This document shows positions 16,694 through 25,991 of a DNA stretch of 64,000 nt, piece after piece. The notes under the pieces were generated by a model. The model did not search any database. It was not told where the DNA came from and was given only the letters and a program-made list of their open reading frames with translations. The translations under genes were made by a program, and so were the position numbers. Position 1 is the stretch's first letter. The number at the start of each line of letters is the position of its first letter. Where the stretch lies: assembly GCF_900128975.1 (NCBI RefSeq), contig NZ_FQVC01000002.1, forward strand, positions 62,001-126,000, given 5' to 3'. This DNA is from Devosia limi DSM 17137 (GTDB taxonomy: Bacteria; Pseudomonadota; Alphaproteobacteria; Rhizobiales; Devosiaceae).

Positions 16694-17108
16694 CCGGCTG
16701 CGCCGGGGCGAACAAATTCGGCTGTGTCGGGAAGCCTGAAAGCTCCTCATGCAGGTCGCGCTCTACCGGCAATAGGGTGCATGGGCGTCCTCACTTATCG
16801 CCATTGCGCGGATCATAATCTTCAGAGACACCTCGATCATCGGCGTCGCGCTGCTCCAGATGCAGGCTATTGCCGGTCCGCGAGCTGCCGATAGGTCGGC
16901 CGATCTTCCAGATGCCTGATCTGGGTGCGGCAGGCCTGGCAAGGCTGCTGTGGGCGGCGTCTGAATTGCGATGTGGCTTTTCCCCAATCCCAGATCGGTG
17001 ACCCCGTGGCGCTGGCCGACGGAATCCGGCGCCCTTGCTCACAATTATGGTGAACCGTTCCTTAAACCTTGCCCGCTAGTGTGCATTGCGTGATCTGCGG
17101 AGAGCGGA
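16694..17108. other. 415-base gap with no gene seen
   Basis: No convincing frame on either strand: candidate frames lack ribosome sites and have uneven codon use. A short CCGGC/GCCGG stem at 16694-16706 right at the previous stop could help terminate transcription. The promoter of the DUF2336 gene should be in the last 100 bases, where TTAA occurs once but not as a full CtrA site. Confidence 0.5.
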
Positions 17109-18311
17109 ATGGTTGCGTATACAGAGTTTGTCCGGCTGTCTCAGTCGAGCGATAGCGAGGAGCGGGGCAGGGCCGCGCATTTCGCTGCGGTCGCCTATCT
17201 CAGCCATAGCGGACCGGCCGACGAACAGGCGGCACTCTATGCCGCGCTGATCGGTTTTCTCGATGATCCTTCCGTCAAGGTGCGCGCCGCGCTGGCCTAT
17301 GGCCTGCTGCATTCCGCCGAAGCGCCGCGGCCGATCATCCTGTCCCTGCTGCATGACAGCGCCGTCATTTCCCGCGCCGTGCTGCAATATTCACCCGTGC
17401 TGATCGATGCCGACCTGATCGGGCTAGTGCGCAATCTCGATCTTGCCATGCTGCTGTCGATCGCACAGCGCAGCAAGCTGAGCGCGCGGCTGGCGGCAGC
17501 GCTGGTGGCGCGCGGCGAGCGGCAATTGACGCTGCGGCTGATGCGTCGTCTTGAAATCGGTTTCGCCGAGGCGCTGCTGGCCGATATTGCCAGCCAGCAG
17601 GGTCGCGATCCTGAAATGCGCGGGGCGCTGTTGGCCCGTAAGGATTTGCCGGCGCAGGTGCGCCTGATGCTGGTGCAGATGATCACCGAGGACCTGAGGC
17701 AGGCCCGCATCGTCAAGGGTGCCCTGGCGCCGGACCGTCTCGCCCGGCTGCTGCGTGACAGTACCGATACAGCGCTGTCGGCCATCGGTGAGCGCGAGGC
17801 GAGCAAGACGCACCGTGCCTATGCCGCCGAGTTGATTGTCAGCGACCGGATCAATACCCGCGTGCTGCTGCATGCCGTGGTCACCGGGCATGTCATGTTC
17901 TTTGCCGACTGCCTCGCCGAACTCAGCCAGACGCCGCGCGACAAGGTGTTCATGCTGCTCGAGAGCGGCAGCCGGCCGGCGCTGAGCGCGCTGCTCGGCC
18001 GGTGTGGTCTCAAGCAAGCGACGCGCGGCCTGTTTGTCCAATTGGTCATGCACGCGCGCAGTGCCGATCTAGCCGATGACGCGGCGGCCCGGCACTTTGT
18101 GGTGACGGCGCTGACCGAGGAAATGATCACCGATCATGATGGGGTCATCCCGCCAGAGCTGGAAGAGGCCTTTGCCTATCTCAGCGAACAGAACGTCATG
18201 CTGGCCCGTAAAGCCGCGCGCGGCGTGATGGCTGCCTTTGCCAGCGAGGCGGCCAGGCCGATGGCGCTGCCAGTTGCCGCGCCGGAGCGACTGGCGCTGT
18301 CGGCGGCCTAG
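17109..18311 (+). CDS. DUF2336 domain protein
   Basis: A cytoplasmic, entirely helical protein of 400 residues matching DUF2336. HEAT-like alanine/leucine repeats run along its length, for example [40 protein letters not shown] and [19 protein letters not shown]. The family is largely confined to alphaproteobacteria and has no settled function; some members are fused to, or encoded near, signalling proteins. It starts at ATG 17109 after a GGAGAGCGGA site. It ends overlapping convergent nadK by four bases. Confidence 0.88.
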   Translation: MVAYTEFVRLSQSSDSEERGRAAHFAAVAYLSHSGPADEQAALYAALIGFLDDPSVKVRAALAYGLLHSAEAPRPIILSLLHDSAVISRAVLQYSPVLIDADLIGLVRNLDLAMLLSIAQRSKLSARLAAALVARGERQLTLRLMRRLEIGFAEALLADIASQQGRDPEMRGALLARKDLPAQVRLMLVQMITEDLRQARIVKGALAPDRLARLLRDSTDTALSAIGEREASKTHRAYAAELIVSDRINTRVLLHAVVTGHVMFFADCLAELSQTPRDKVFMLLESGSRPALSALLGRCGLKQATRGLFVQLVMHARSADLADDAAARHFVVTALTEEMITDHDGVIPPELEEAFAYLSEQNVMLARKAARGVMAAFASEAARPMALPVAAPERLALSAA

Positions 18312-19084
18312 TAGCGGAACTGCTCGCTCAGGACGCGTTCCTCAAGGCTGGTGCCGGGATCGAACAGCAGGGTCACGCCGTAGGAGCGGTCCTCGCGGAC
18401 GGTGACTTCGAGCACGTTCTGGAATTCCACATTATCGGCAACGGCGCTGACCGGGCGTTTGGCGGCCTCGCGGGTGATGAACTTGACCACCGCGTGATTG
18501 CTGAGAATGGCGCCTCGCCAGCGGCGGGGGCGGAACGGCGAGATCGGCGTCAGCGCCAGCAACGGCGCCTCGATCGGCAGGATCGGGCCGTGGGCCGACA
18601 GATTGTAGGCTGTGGAGCCGGCCGGCGTCGCCAGCAAGACGCCATCGCAGACCAGTTCTTCAAGCCGGGTTTCATCATCGACAATAATCTGGATCTTGGC
18701 TGCCTGATAGCTGGAGCGGAACAATGAAACTTCGTTGAGCGCCAGTGCCTTTTCGGCGCGGCCGGAGGTGCTCAGCACTTCCATGGACAGCGGGTAGATC
18801 TGGGTCTGCTGGGTCACGGCCAGGCGTTCGCACAGATCGTCTTCGGAAAAGGCATTCATCATGAAGCCGACCGAGCCGAAATTCATGCCGTAGACCGGCA
18901 CGCCGGTTTTCATGACGCGGTGCAGGGTTTGCAGCATCAAGCCATCGCCACCCAGAGCGACAATGATTTCGGCATCATCGAAGGCGACATCGCCATAGCG
19001 CATGCGCAGGCGGGCGGCGGCTGCATCGGCTTCGGCCGTTCCGTTGGTGACGAAACTGATACGTTCGGCTGGTCGGTCGGCCAC
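18308..19084 (-). CDS. nadK: NAD kinase
   Basis: Phosphorylates NAD to NADP. The 258-residue form is the short alphaproteobacterial type. It has the ATP/NAD-site motif [16 protein letters not shown], the conserved [13 protein letters not shown], the NE motif in [12 protein letters not shown], and the glycine-rich [22 protein letters not shown]. The start is a GTG at 19084 with GGGGAG seven bases upstream. It sits alone, convergent with the DUF2336 gene. Confidence 0.97.
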   Translation of the reverse strand: MADRPAERISFVTNGTAEADAAAARLRMRYGDVAFDDAEIIVALGGDGLMLQTLHRVMKTGVPVYGMNFGSVGFMMNAFSEDDLCERLAVTQQTQIYPLSMEVLSTSGRAEKALALNEVSLFRSSYQAAKIQIIVDDETRLEELVCDGVLLATPAGSTAYNLSAHGPILPIEAPLLALTPISPFRPRRWRGAILSNHAVVKFITREAAKRPVSAVADNVEFQNVLEVTVREDRSYGVTLLFDPGTSLEERVLSEQFRY

Positions 19085-19375
19085 GCAGGTCTCCCCAATA
19101 GTCTGATGGTCTGCCTAGCATGACCGATAAGGCCGTGCCAGCGACGTGGCGCCCCGGCGGCCTGGAGTGGGCTAATCACTTGGTCGCTCTTGTGCTGTGG
19201 TGAGGCGGATCACCCGGACTCCCACGCTGGGGTCATCCACGCGCAGTCGGCAATCTCGTGTTGGCGATCAAGGAGATTCCCGCCTCCAGGCGAATGATCC
19301 GGTGGAGCCGCGAACAACTCAGTGGGGCCGTGGCAACAACCCGGCCTGTCTAGATTAACAAAATCTTGCCATTTG

Positions 19376-19405
19376 CTTGACCATGCCAAATTGGCTGTCT
19401 AGCAT
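19376..19405 (+). promoter_or_regulatory. Probable promoter of the rightward exopolysaccharide operon
   Basis: CTTGAC at 19376-19381 (a good alphaproteobacterial -35) and TAGCAT at 19400-19405 (4 of 6 for a -10), with 17 bases between TTGACC and TAGCAT. Transcription would start near 19412. The rest of the 361-base gap from nadK (19085-19445) shows no gene. Confidence 0.55.
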
Positions 19406-19445
19406 TCCTGATGCGTATTGCCCGCATCATTGCGGTTGGATGCCA

Positions 19446-20768
19446 ATGGCACTGATGGATGCGACAACGCTGGCGAGTGGACACGCGAGGCGGTCGCAGT
19501 GCAGTCTTGCCGCCCAGCTATCGCGCCGCTTTTTCATCGCCTTGCTGTTCGTCATGCCGTCCGGCTTGCCGCTCAGCCTGTTCGGCGTGCCGGCTTACCA
19601 GTCCGACCAGATCCAGATTGTCATTATTGCCCCGCTGGTCGGGGTAAGGGCGCTGCAATTGCTGCAGCGACGGTGGCTGGACCGCTGGGAAAGCACCATC
19701 ATGGTCTTTCTGCTTTACTGCTATTTCGTTTCGTTCATCTCCAATAGCTTCTTCATACCGCAGCCGCCCGATGGCTGGTTGCCGGGGCTGGTATTGCTGG
19801 TGCCGCTGCTGCTGCTCTTTGCACTCGATGCGTTCAAAATCACGGTCAAGGAGGTGATCGATGGGCTGCTGATCGCCGCGCTGTTTGCGGCGATGCTGGT
19901 GAACGTGGACCGCGTGTCACCGATTGCCGGCCTGGACAGTTATCTGCACACCGCCATCCATGACCCGTCGTTGCGCCGGATCGTGGTGATGCACAATGAA
20001 ATGGGCTTCGCCTTTGTGATCCTGGTCGCGCGGCTGCTTAACATGCGGACATTGGGCGGCGCGCTGCTGTATCTGGCGGCACTGGCGCTCCTATCGGGAC
20101 CACTGTTTGTCGTCTCCGAAACCCGGCTGGTTATCGCTGCCGCGGTGATTGGCTGCATGCTGTATGCACTGCTGGTCTATCGCAGCACGGTCAAGGCGCT
20201 GGTGCTGTCTGTACTGGCTGTGATCGCTGCCGGCCTGTCTCCTTTGATCTTCGGCAAGTATATCGACTATGCGATGGCGATGGGCGATCTCGGCGATGAT
20301 CCCAGCGTGCGGTTTCGTGCCATCGAGATCCTGCATTTTGGCCAATTGTTCGATCAGACCGCCGGGTTCGGCTTCGGCTTGATGTCGCTCAGCCCCAACA
20401 AGCCCAATATCCTGACCGATGCGCTGTTCCGGGATGCGGCGCTCTATGGCGCGCCGGACTATTGGCTCAGCCTGGTCGATATCCGCATATACGGGGCGCT
20501 GTATCAGTTCGGCTATGTCGGATTTGTGCTGGTGCTGGGGTTGACCCTGATCGTGGCATACCGGCTTTGGTGGTGCTCACGAGAGGTCGCCTATACCCGG
20601 CGGGACGATGTGGGGGCGGTGGCGGCGACGGTTGTCGCCTTCATGCTCAGCCCCCTGCCGATGAACCTCTTCACCGCCGAGAATACGGTCACCATCGGGG
20701 GCATGCTGTGGTTTCTGACGGCGCGCGCCAGTCGTGAGGTGCGCGCCCTGAGGCAGGCGCCCCCATGA
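19446..20768 (+). CDS. Wzy/O-antigen-ligase-like polytopic membrane protein
   Basis: About 440 residues with some ten hydrophobic helices and a long periplasmic loop after the seventh or eighth helix (roughly residues 285-370: YIDYAMAMGDLGDDPSVRFRAIEIL...). This is the layout of O-antigen polymerases and ligases; sequence conservation in that group is too low for a firm family call. It is first in an operon of flippase, pyruvyltransferase and glycosyltransferases, which makes polymerase (Wzy) the likeliest job. I start at ATG 19446 because the promoter overlaps upstream in-frame starts (19377, 19383). The stop overlaps wzx by ATGA. Confidence 0.75.
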   Translation: MALMDATTLASGHARRSQCSLAAQLSRRFFIALLFVMPSGLPLSLFGVPAYQSDQIQIVIIAPLVGVRALQLLQRRWLDRWESTIMVFLLYCYFVSFISNSFFIPQPPDGWLPGLVLLVPLLLLFALDAFKITVKEVIDGLLIAALFAAMLVNVDRVSPIAGLDSYLHTAIHDPSLRRIVVMHNEMGFAFVILVARLLNMRTLGGALLYLAALALLSGPLFVVSETRLVIAAAVIGCMLYALLVYRSTVKALVLSVLAVIAAGLSPLIFGKYIDYAMAMGDLGDDPSVRFRAIEILHFGQLFDQTAGFGFGLMSLSPNKPNILTDALFRDAALYGAPDYWLSLVDIRIYGALYQFGYVGFVLVLGLTLIVAYRLWWCSREVAYTRRDDVGAVAATVVAFMLSPLPMNLFTAENTVTIGGMLWFLTARASREVRALRQAPP

Positions 20769-22231
20769 GTGAAGCGGGTATCGGCGCAATCGCCACGCGC
20801 GGCATATTCTGGTCGCTGGTGCAGAATTGGGGCGCCAAGGTCTTCACCTTCGTGTTGTTCGTCAGCCTCGCCCGTATCCTGACGCCGGCCGACTATGGTC
20901 TGGCCGCCGCCGCCGCGTCGGTGCTGCTACTGATCGGGCTGGTGGCCGAGTTCGGTTTTGGCGATGCCATCGTGCAGCGGCGTGATTTGCAGCCGGAGGA
21001 CGTCAATCTGCCGTTCATTGTCTCGGTTGGGGTGGCCGCGTCGCTGGCCCTTGGCGCCGCCTTGATGGCGGGCCACATCGAGGCCTGGCTGCGCGTGCCG
21101 GGGCTGTCGCCGGTCATTGTGGTCGCCTGTGCGCTGGCGCCGGTGAGTGCCATGACTGTCTTCCAGGAGATGAACTACCGGCGCCAGCTGGCGTTTCGTC
21201 AGCTGGCGTATCGTGTGCTGATCGCCAATCTGGTGGCCGGGCCGGTGGCCATCCTGCTGGCCTATCGGGGGGCAGGGGTCTGGAGCCTGATTGCCCAGAC
21301 CTATCTCAGCACTCTTGTCGGCCTTGTCTGGCTGTGGGCCCGACCGCGCTGGCGCCCGAGCTTGCGGTTGAATCCGGTCAGTTTCCTCGAACTGGCCCGG
21401 TTCGGGGGGGCCGTCGTCAGCCTGCGCCTGGCCGATTTTGCGGCAACGCGGCTGGTCGAAATCATCATCATTGGCCGCTTCGGCATAGCCGTGTTTGGAC
21501 TCTATGCGGTCGGATCGCGGCTGTATCAGGTATTGATGCAATTGCTGCAGTCGGCGCTCAACGAGGTGGCGCTGACGGTCCTGTCGCGGATTGCCAGCGA
21601 GAGGGAGCGGATGGGCGCCATCTATATCCGCGCCATCATGATCGCCGCCTATCTGGCCGCGCCGGTCTTTGTGCTGGTGGCGGCGCTGGCACCGGAGATT
21701 TGCGGATTGCTGTTTGGCCAGGACTGGGCTGGAGTGGATGCCATCGCCCGGCCGCTGCTGCTGCTCGGAGCGGTGCAGTCGGTACAATATCTCAATGGCG
21801 CCTATCTCAGCGCGCGGGGGCGTCCGTCAGTGGTGTTGCGGGTGGCTTTGGTGAAATATGCGGGGATGATCGTCGGCATTGTGTCGATACCGACAACGGG
21901 CGTGGTCGAGCTCGTGACGCTTTTCGTGGTGCTACAGCTCGTGGCGACGCCGCTGTCCTTCTGGGCTGTGGGACATGAGCTGGGGCTGGGGTGGCGGCGC
22001 ATCGCCGGTACGCTGGCACCGTCCGTTCTGGCTTGCATGGCAGGCTATGGCGCGGTGGCGCTGCTGCGCATGCAGACGGACATGGTGGTCGTACTTGCCC
22101 TGGGATTTGCGGCCATCTACGGGGCGGTCATCGCAGCGCTTGGCCGCAGTCAGGTCAGGGCAATCGCTGACTTTTTCAGGAGCCGGTTAGCCGAGAAGTG
22201 GCCGGCTGGCCTGGCGCAGGATGGGGCCTGA
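20765..22231 (+). CDS. Wzx-type lipopolysaccharide/exopolysaccharide flippase
   Basis: A protein of 488 residues with 12-14 predicted helices. The opening RGIFWSLVQNWGAKVFTFVLF and ARILTPADYGLAAAA is a classic signature of the PST/MATE-like polysaccharide exporter family, together with EFGFGDAIVQRRDL and the VFQEMNYRRQLAFRQLAYR loop. It should flip the lipid-linked repeat unit across the inner membrane. It overlaps the polymerase-like gene by ATGA and is followed at one base by the pyruvyltransferase gene. Confidence 0.92.
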   Translation: MSEAGIGAIATRGIFWSLVQNWGAKVFTFVLFVSLARILTPADYGLAAAAASVLLLIGLVAEFGFGDAIVQRRDLQPEDVNLPFIVSVGVAASLALGAALMAGHIEAWLRVPGLSPVIVVACALAPVSAMTVFQEMNYRRQLAFRQLAYRVLIANLVAGPVAILLAYRGAGVWSLIAQTYLSTLVGLVWLWARPRWRPSLRLNPVSFLELARFGGAVVSLRLADFAATRLVEIIIIGRFGIAVFGLYAVGSRLYQVLMQLLQSALNEVALTVLSRIASERERMGAIYIRAIMIAAYLAAPVFVLVAALAPEICGLLFGQDWAGVDAIARPLLLLGAVQSVQYLNGAYLSARGRPSVVLRVALVKYAGMIVGIVSIPTTGVVELVTLFVVLQLVATPLSFWAVGHELGLGWRRIAGTLAPSVLACMAGYGAVALLRMQTDMVVVLALGFAAIYGAVIAALGRSQVRAIADFFRSRLAEKWPAGLAQDGA

Positions 22232-22232
22232 T

Positions 22233-23165
22233 ATGGACGCTGGGGTGAATTCAAGCGTGGGCGTGGATGAAACCGGCGCTGTTCCCGTGGTGCTGCCAGA
22301 TCCGCCGAGGCTGAGCGTCGTGCAGAGAGCCAAATGGCATTTGAACGCCTGGCGGTCGTCGCCGCGTTCGGTTTGGCCCGATATGCCTTATCCCACGGTC
22401 GCGCTGTCGTACTGGGTGCCGGACGGACCGGAAAAGCCGGTGAATTTCGGCGATGAACTCTCCCGCAGTATTGTTGAACTGATGCTGGCCCGACGCGGCG
22501 CCACACTGCTCGACAGCGCGCCAGCGCAGCGGCAATTGCTCTCTATTGGCTCGGTGTTGCACATGGCGCGCGAGGGCGCCACGATCTGGGGCACGGGCCT
22601 GCATGGGACCATGTCTGCATGTGAGCATCGCTATCGCAGCCTTGACATCCGCGCCGTGCGGGGACCGGTAACTCAACGGTTTCTGCGCCAGCGGGGCATT
22701 GACGCGCCCAGCGTGTTCGGCGATCCGGCATTGCTGCTGCCGGTGCTGACGGGGAAGCGCTTTACGCCCAGCGGTGAGCACGCTGTCGGCTTTGTGCCCA
22801 ACCTCCATGACATGGAGTTCCTGCGCACCAGCGGGATGCGTGAGCGGCATCCGGACATCGTGGTGATCGATCCGCTGCGCAGCTGGAACACTGTCGTCAG
22901 TGAGATTGCCCGGTGCCAGCTGATCATTGCCAGCTCGCTGCACGGCCTGGTCACGGCCGAGGCTCTTGGCATCCCCGCCCGCTATGTTCGACTGACAGAG
23001 CACGAAGCCAAGCTCAAATATTACGATTACTACAATGGGACGGGACGACCGCTGGTCTATTCGACCAGCATCGAGGCGGCGCTGCAGGATGGCGGCATGC
23101 CGTTCGACGGCTTTGATCCCGGGCCGTTGATGGACGCCTTTCCCTACGACTTGTGGGGCCTGTGA
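22233..23165 (+). CDS. Polysaccharide pyruvyltransferase family protein
   Basis: A protein of 310 residues of the PS_pyruv_trans group (ExoV/CsaB/WcaK), which moves pyruvate from PEP to form ketals on sugars. Seen: NFGDELSRSIVELML near residue 70, IWGTGLHGTM, the VRGPVTQRFL region, VFGDPALLLP, and near the end the conserved IIASSLHGLVTAEALGIPARYV with its SLHG histidine. The nearest relatives by feel are the rhizobial ExoV-like proteins. It would give the exopolysaccharide a negative charge. ATG 22233 is two bases after the wzx stop; an ATG at 22221 would overlap it. Confidence 0.88.
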   Translation: MDAGVNSSVGVDETGAVPVVLPDPPRLSVVQRAKWHLNAWRSSPRSVWPDMPYPTVALSYWVPDGPEKPVNFGDELSRSIVELMLARRGATLLDSAPAQRQLLSIGSVLHMAREGATIWGTGLHGTMSACEHRYRSLDIRAVRGPVTQRFLRQRGIDAPSVFGDPALLLPVLTGKRFTPSGEHAVGFVPNLHDMEFLRTSGMRERHPDIVVIDPLRSWNTVVSEIARCQLIIASSLHGLVTAEALGIPARYVRLTEHEAKLKYYDYYNGTGRPLVYSTSIEAALQDGGMPFDGFDPGPLMDAFPYDLWGL

Positions 23166-23166
23166 C

Positions 23167-24972
23167 ATGCTGACGTCCGGGCCATTGGCAGACGCAGGAC
23201 AAGTCCGGTCGATGCGTGCCTGGATCGGGTGCAGATTGCGCATGGTGCGCAGGAGCGGGCGTGGGGCGGTAAAGCGTGGGTTGGCCCAGTTGCGATATCT
23301 GCAAGCGCGCCGGAAGACGCCGCCCGGATACGATGTTGCGCGATATCTGCGGGGTGAGGTGCCCGCATTTGCTCCCGCCAGCGCGCCCGCTCTTGCCATC
23401 AGGGTATCTGCGGAGCATGGCGAGGAGGCGCTGCGGGTGTGCCTGTGCGCTATCGCAGCCAATCCACCCGGTGTCCCTTTTGTCGTCAGCGTGGGCACGG
23501 AAACTCTCCCCGACGCTCCGCTGCAACTCGATCTGGACGCGCGCTGTCTCGCGACCCCGGGCGCTTTTGACGCCTTGGTCGGAACGATGAACGACTATCC
23601 CGCGCTGGCATTCGTCTCGCCGCTGATCGTGACGGCCGATGGCAAAGTCATGGGAGGCGCTGACCGGCGCGGATCCCGGCACAATTATGTCCGCCGCGAT
23701 AGTCACCCATCGCAACTGGTTTGGATGCGCAGAAACCGGCCTGGCGAGGGTTCAGCGCGGGGCGAGATTGCAGTGCCGCCAAACTGGGGGCTGCGCCAGC
23801 CGGCGGCGGTCTTCGTCCTGTTGGGGGAAGGGGGTGAGACAATTCAGGGTGCTGAAAGCGATGTTACCGTGATTGTCGAGCAGAGCATTCCCGAGCCGGA
23901 CCACAGTGCCGGCCATCGCAACATCTTCGAGTTCGTCCGCACGCTGGTTAGGGACGGCCAGACGGTCAAGTTCTGGGCGATGGATGGCCAGGCCAAGCCC
24001 GAATATGCTGGCGCCCTGCAGCGCATGGGCGTCGAGGTCCTGAGCGGCGCGCTGCGGCCGGACCTGACGCAATGGCTCAGGCAGCATCGGGGCAGCATTG
24101 GCCGCGTGCTGGTCTGTCGGCCCGATGTCGCCGACTTCTACCTCGAGCGCATCCGCGCGGCCTGCCACGCTCCGCTGATCTATTATGGCCACGACTTGCA
24201 CTTTGTGCGGATGCGGATGCAGGCAGGGGTTGCGGAAGACAGGCGCCTGGCCAGCGCTGCCGATGCGATGGAGCGGCTGGAGCGATCAATCTGGCAGCGT
24301 GCAGATATCGCGCTCTATCCGACGGCTGAGGAAGTTGAAATCGTCCACAGCCTTTGCCCCGACGCCGTGGCCCGGCAGGTGCAGATATTCTGTTTCGATG
24401 ATTTTCCGCCTCGCGAGGCAATGCCGGCGGGAACCGAAGTCCTCTTCGTTGCCGGGTTTGGGCATGCGCCCAATGTCGATGCCGCTGTCTGGTTCGCTGC
24501 AGAGGTATTCCCGCTGATCGTCGCCGAATGCCCGGATGCGCGTTTGGTCATCGCGGGAAGCGCGCCCCCACCCGAAGTTGTGGCATTGGCCAGTGCGACC
24601 ATTGCGGTGCGGAGCTGGCTGAGCGAGGCCGAACTGACAGAGGCTTACGCGGCAGCGCGCGTAGCAGTCGTGCCGCTGCGCTTCGGCGCCGGGCTCAAGC
24701 TCAAGGCGGTGGAGGCGTTGCGCAATGGCGTGCCGCTGGTGACATCGCCGGTCGGGGCACAGGGGCTGCCGGATCTGGACGATGTGGCTGTCGTCGCCGA
24801 GACACATGCGCAGCTGGCGGCAGCTGTTACCGACACGCTGAGTCTGAACGATGCCGACTGGCTGGCCCGGGCGAACCGGCAGGTCGACTACGCTGCGGCG
24901 CGGTTTGGTCGTGCCGCGATGCTGCTGTCCTTGCAGGCCGCATTCGAGGCTGCAGAGGCCCGGCGCGGATGA
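23167..24972 (+). CDS. Two-part glycosyltransferase (GT4-type C-terminal domain)
   Basis: A protein of 601 residues. The C-terminal half (about 300-590) is a GT-B glycosyltransferase of GT4 type: LIYYGHDLHFVRM, ALYPTAEEVEIV, VLFVAGFGHAPNVDAAVWF, and the nucleotide-binding VVPLRFGAGLKLKAVEALRNGVPLV. The first 250 residues have a glycosyltransferase-2-like layout (a strand-rich section, ALAFVSPLIVTADGK, and GADRRGSRHN) but no clear DxD, so this half may be degenerate. It starts one base after the pyruvyltransferase stop and overlaps the next gene by ATGA. Sugar donor unknown. Confidence 0.85.
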   Translation: MLTSGPLADAGQVRSMRAWIGCRLRMVRRSGRGAVKRGLAQLRYLQARRKTPPGYDVARYLRGEVPAFAPASAPALAIRVSAEHGEEALRVCLCAIAANPPGVPFVVSVGTETLPDAPLQLDLDARCLATPGAFDALVGTMNDYPALAFVSPLIVTADGKVMGGADRRGSRHNYVRRDSHPSQLVWMRRNRPGEGSARGEIAVPPNWGLRQPAAVFVLLGEGGETIQGAESDVTVIVEQSIPEPDHSAGHRNIFEFVRTLVRDGQTVKFWAMDGQAKPEYAGALQRMGVEVLSGALRPDLTQWLRQHRGSIGRVLVCRPDVADFYLERIRAACHAPLIYYGHDLHFVRMRMQAGVAEDRRLASAADAMERLERSIWQRADIALYPTAEEVEIVHSLCPDAVARQVQIFCFDDFPPREAMPAGTEVLFVAGFGHAPNVDAAVWFAAEVFPLIVAECPDARLVIAGSAPPPEVVALASATIAVRSWLSEAELTEAYAAARVAVVPLRFGAGLKLKAVEALRNGVPLVTSPVGAQGLPDLDDVAVVAETHAQLAAAVTDTLSLNDADWLARANRQVDYAAARFGRAAMLLSLQAAFEAAEARRG

Positions 24973-25925
24973 TGGTGCAACACCCGGTTCCACGCATCGA
25001 TGTGGCCCTCGCGACCTATAACGGCGCGCCCTATCTCGGCGACCTCCTGCAGTCGCTGGAGCGGCAAAGCCACGGCAACATGGCGGTGATCCTGTCAGAT
25101 GACGGCTCCAGCGACAATACTCTGGCCATTGCCGCCAGCTTCGATGCCAGTCTGCACATTCAATCCGTTGGCGACACCGAGCACCATGGCCTGGTCAGCA
25201 ACTTCGAGACGGCCATGTGTGGCGGGTCTGCTGGCTATGTTGCGCTGTGTGACCAGGATGACGTCTGGCACCCCCATAAGCTCACCAGGCTGCTGGCAAA
25301 AATGCGCGATCTGGAGGCCGAGTGCGGCCCGACACTACCGTTGGCGGTGTTCTGCGACCTGCGCATTGTCGATGCCGGGCTTGCGGTACTGGACCGGTCA
25401 TTCTTCCGTTCGACACTCAAGACAAGTACGGCAAGCCGGTTCGAGCATTACCTGCTCGGCAATCATGTGCCGGGATGCGCACTGCTGGTAAACCGCCCTT
25501 TGATCGACCTGGCGCTGCCGTTTCCCGATGTCCCGGTGCATGACTGGTGGTTGATGCTGGTGGCAAGTCTGTTCGGGCGGATCGGCTATGTCGATGCGGC
25601 GCTGATCGACTATCGCCAGCATGGTGGCAATGCTGTCGGGCTGGGCGCAGTTAGCGGCGACGGCGGAGCGCTCGGGGTGCCCATCGCATTGATCACCGCG
25701 CGCCGGCGGCGCTGGGATCAGCGGGCACTGGCTATCCGCACCAACCTCGTGGCGCTGCAGAGGCGTTTTGGAACACGGTTGCCGGCTGATCGGGCGGCGG
25801 TGATTGACCATGTGCTGCGAGTGGGCGGCGCGGGAAACACTATGTTGCTGCGCCGTAGCGGCGAGCGGTTGTGGGACCGGATCGGCATTGGCATGAGCCT
25901 GGGGGGGCTGGCAAATCGGGGCTAA
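24969..25925 (+). CDS. Family 2 glycosyltransferase
   Basis: A protein of 318 residues. The GT-A fold motifs are clear: DVALATYNGAPYLGDLLQSL, ILSDDGSSDNTL (first nucleotide-binding aspartates), and YVALCDQDDVWHPHKL, a DQDD variant of the DxD motif that is common in rhamnosyltransferase-like GT2 enzymes. HDWWLMLVASLFGRI follows, with RQHGGNAVG near residue 220. A donor such as dTDP-rhamnose would fit rfbD in the same locus, but is inference. ATG 24969 overlaps the preceding stop; ATG 24972 is next in frame. Last gene of the rightward operon. Confidence 0.88.
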   Translation: MMVQHPVPRIDVALATYNGAPYLGDLLQSLERQSHGNMAVILSDDGSSDNTLAIAASFDASLHIQSVGDTEHHGLVSNFETAMCGGSAGYVALCDQDDVWHPHKLTRLLAKMRDLEAECGPTLPLAVFCDLRIVDAGLAVLDRSFFRSTLKTSTASRFEHYLLGNHVPGCALLVNRPLIDLALPFPDVPVHDWWLMLVASLFGRIGYVDAALIDYRQHGGNAVGLGAVSGDGGALGVPIALITARRRRWDQRALAIRTNLVALQRRFGTRLPADRAAVIDHVLRVGGAGNTMLLRRSGERLWDRIGIGMSLGGLANRG

Positions 25926-25991
25926 CCAGGCACGCATCCTGGGGACCTGCATCAGTGTTGTCCCGGCGTGGTGGGGTGCAAGGCACCTGTC

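Noticed and set aside
16763-17042. Short minus-strand frames in the gap before the DUF2336 gene
   Set aside because: No ribosome sites, no conserved features, uneven codon use; two frames overlap each other.
24528-25925. A 465-residue version of the GT2 glycosyltransferase
   Set aside because: The extra N-terminus overlaps the end of the preceding glycosyltransferase in another frame; the family motif begins right after ATG 24969.
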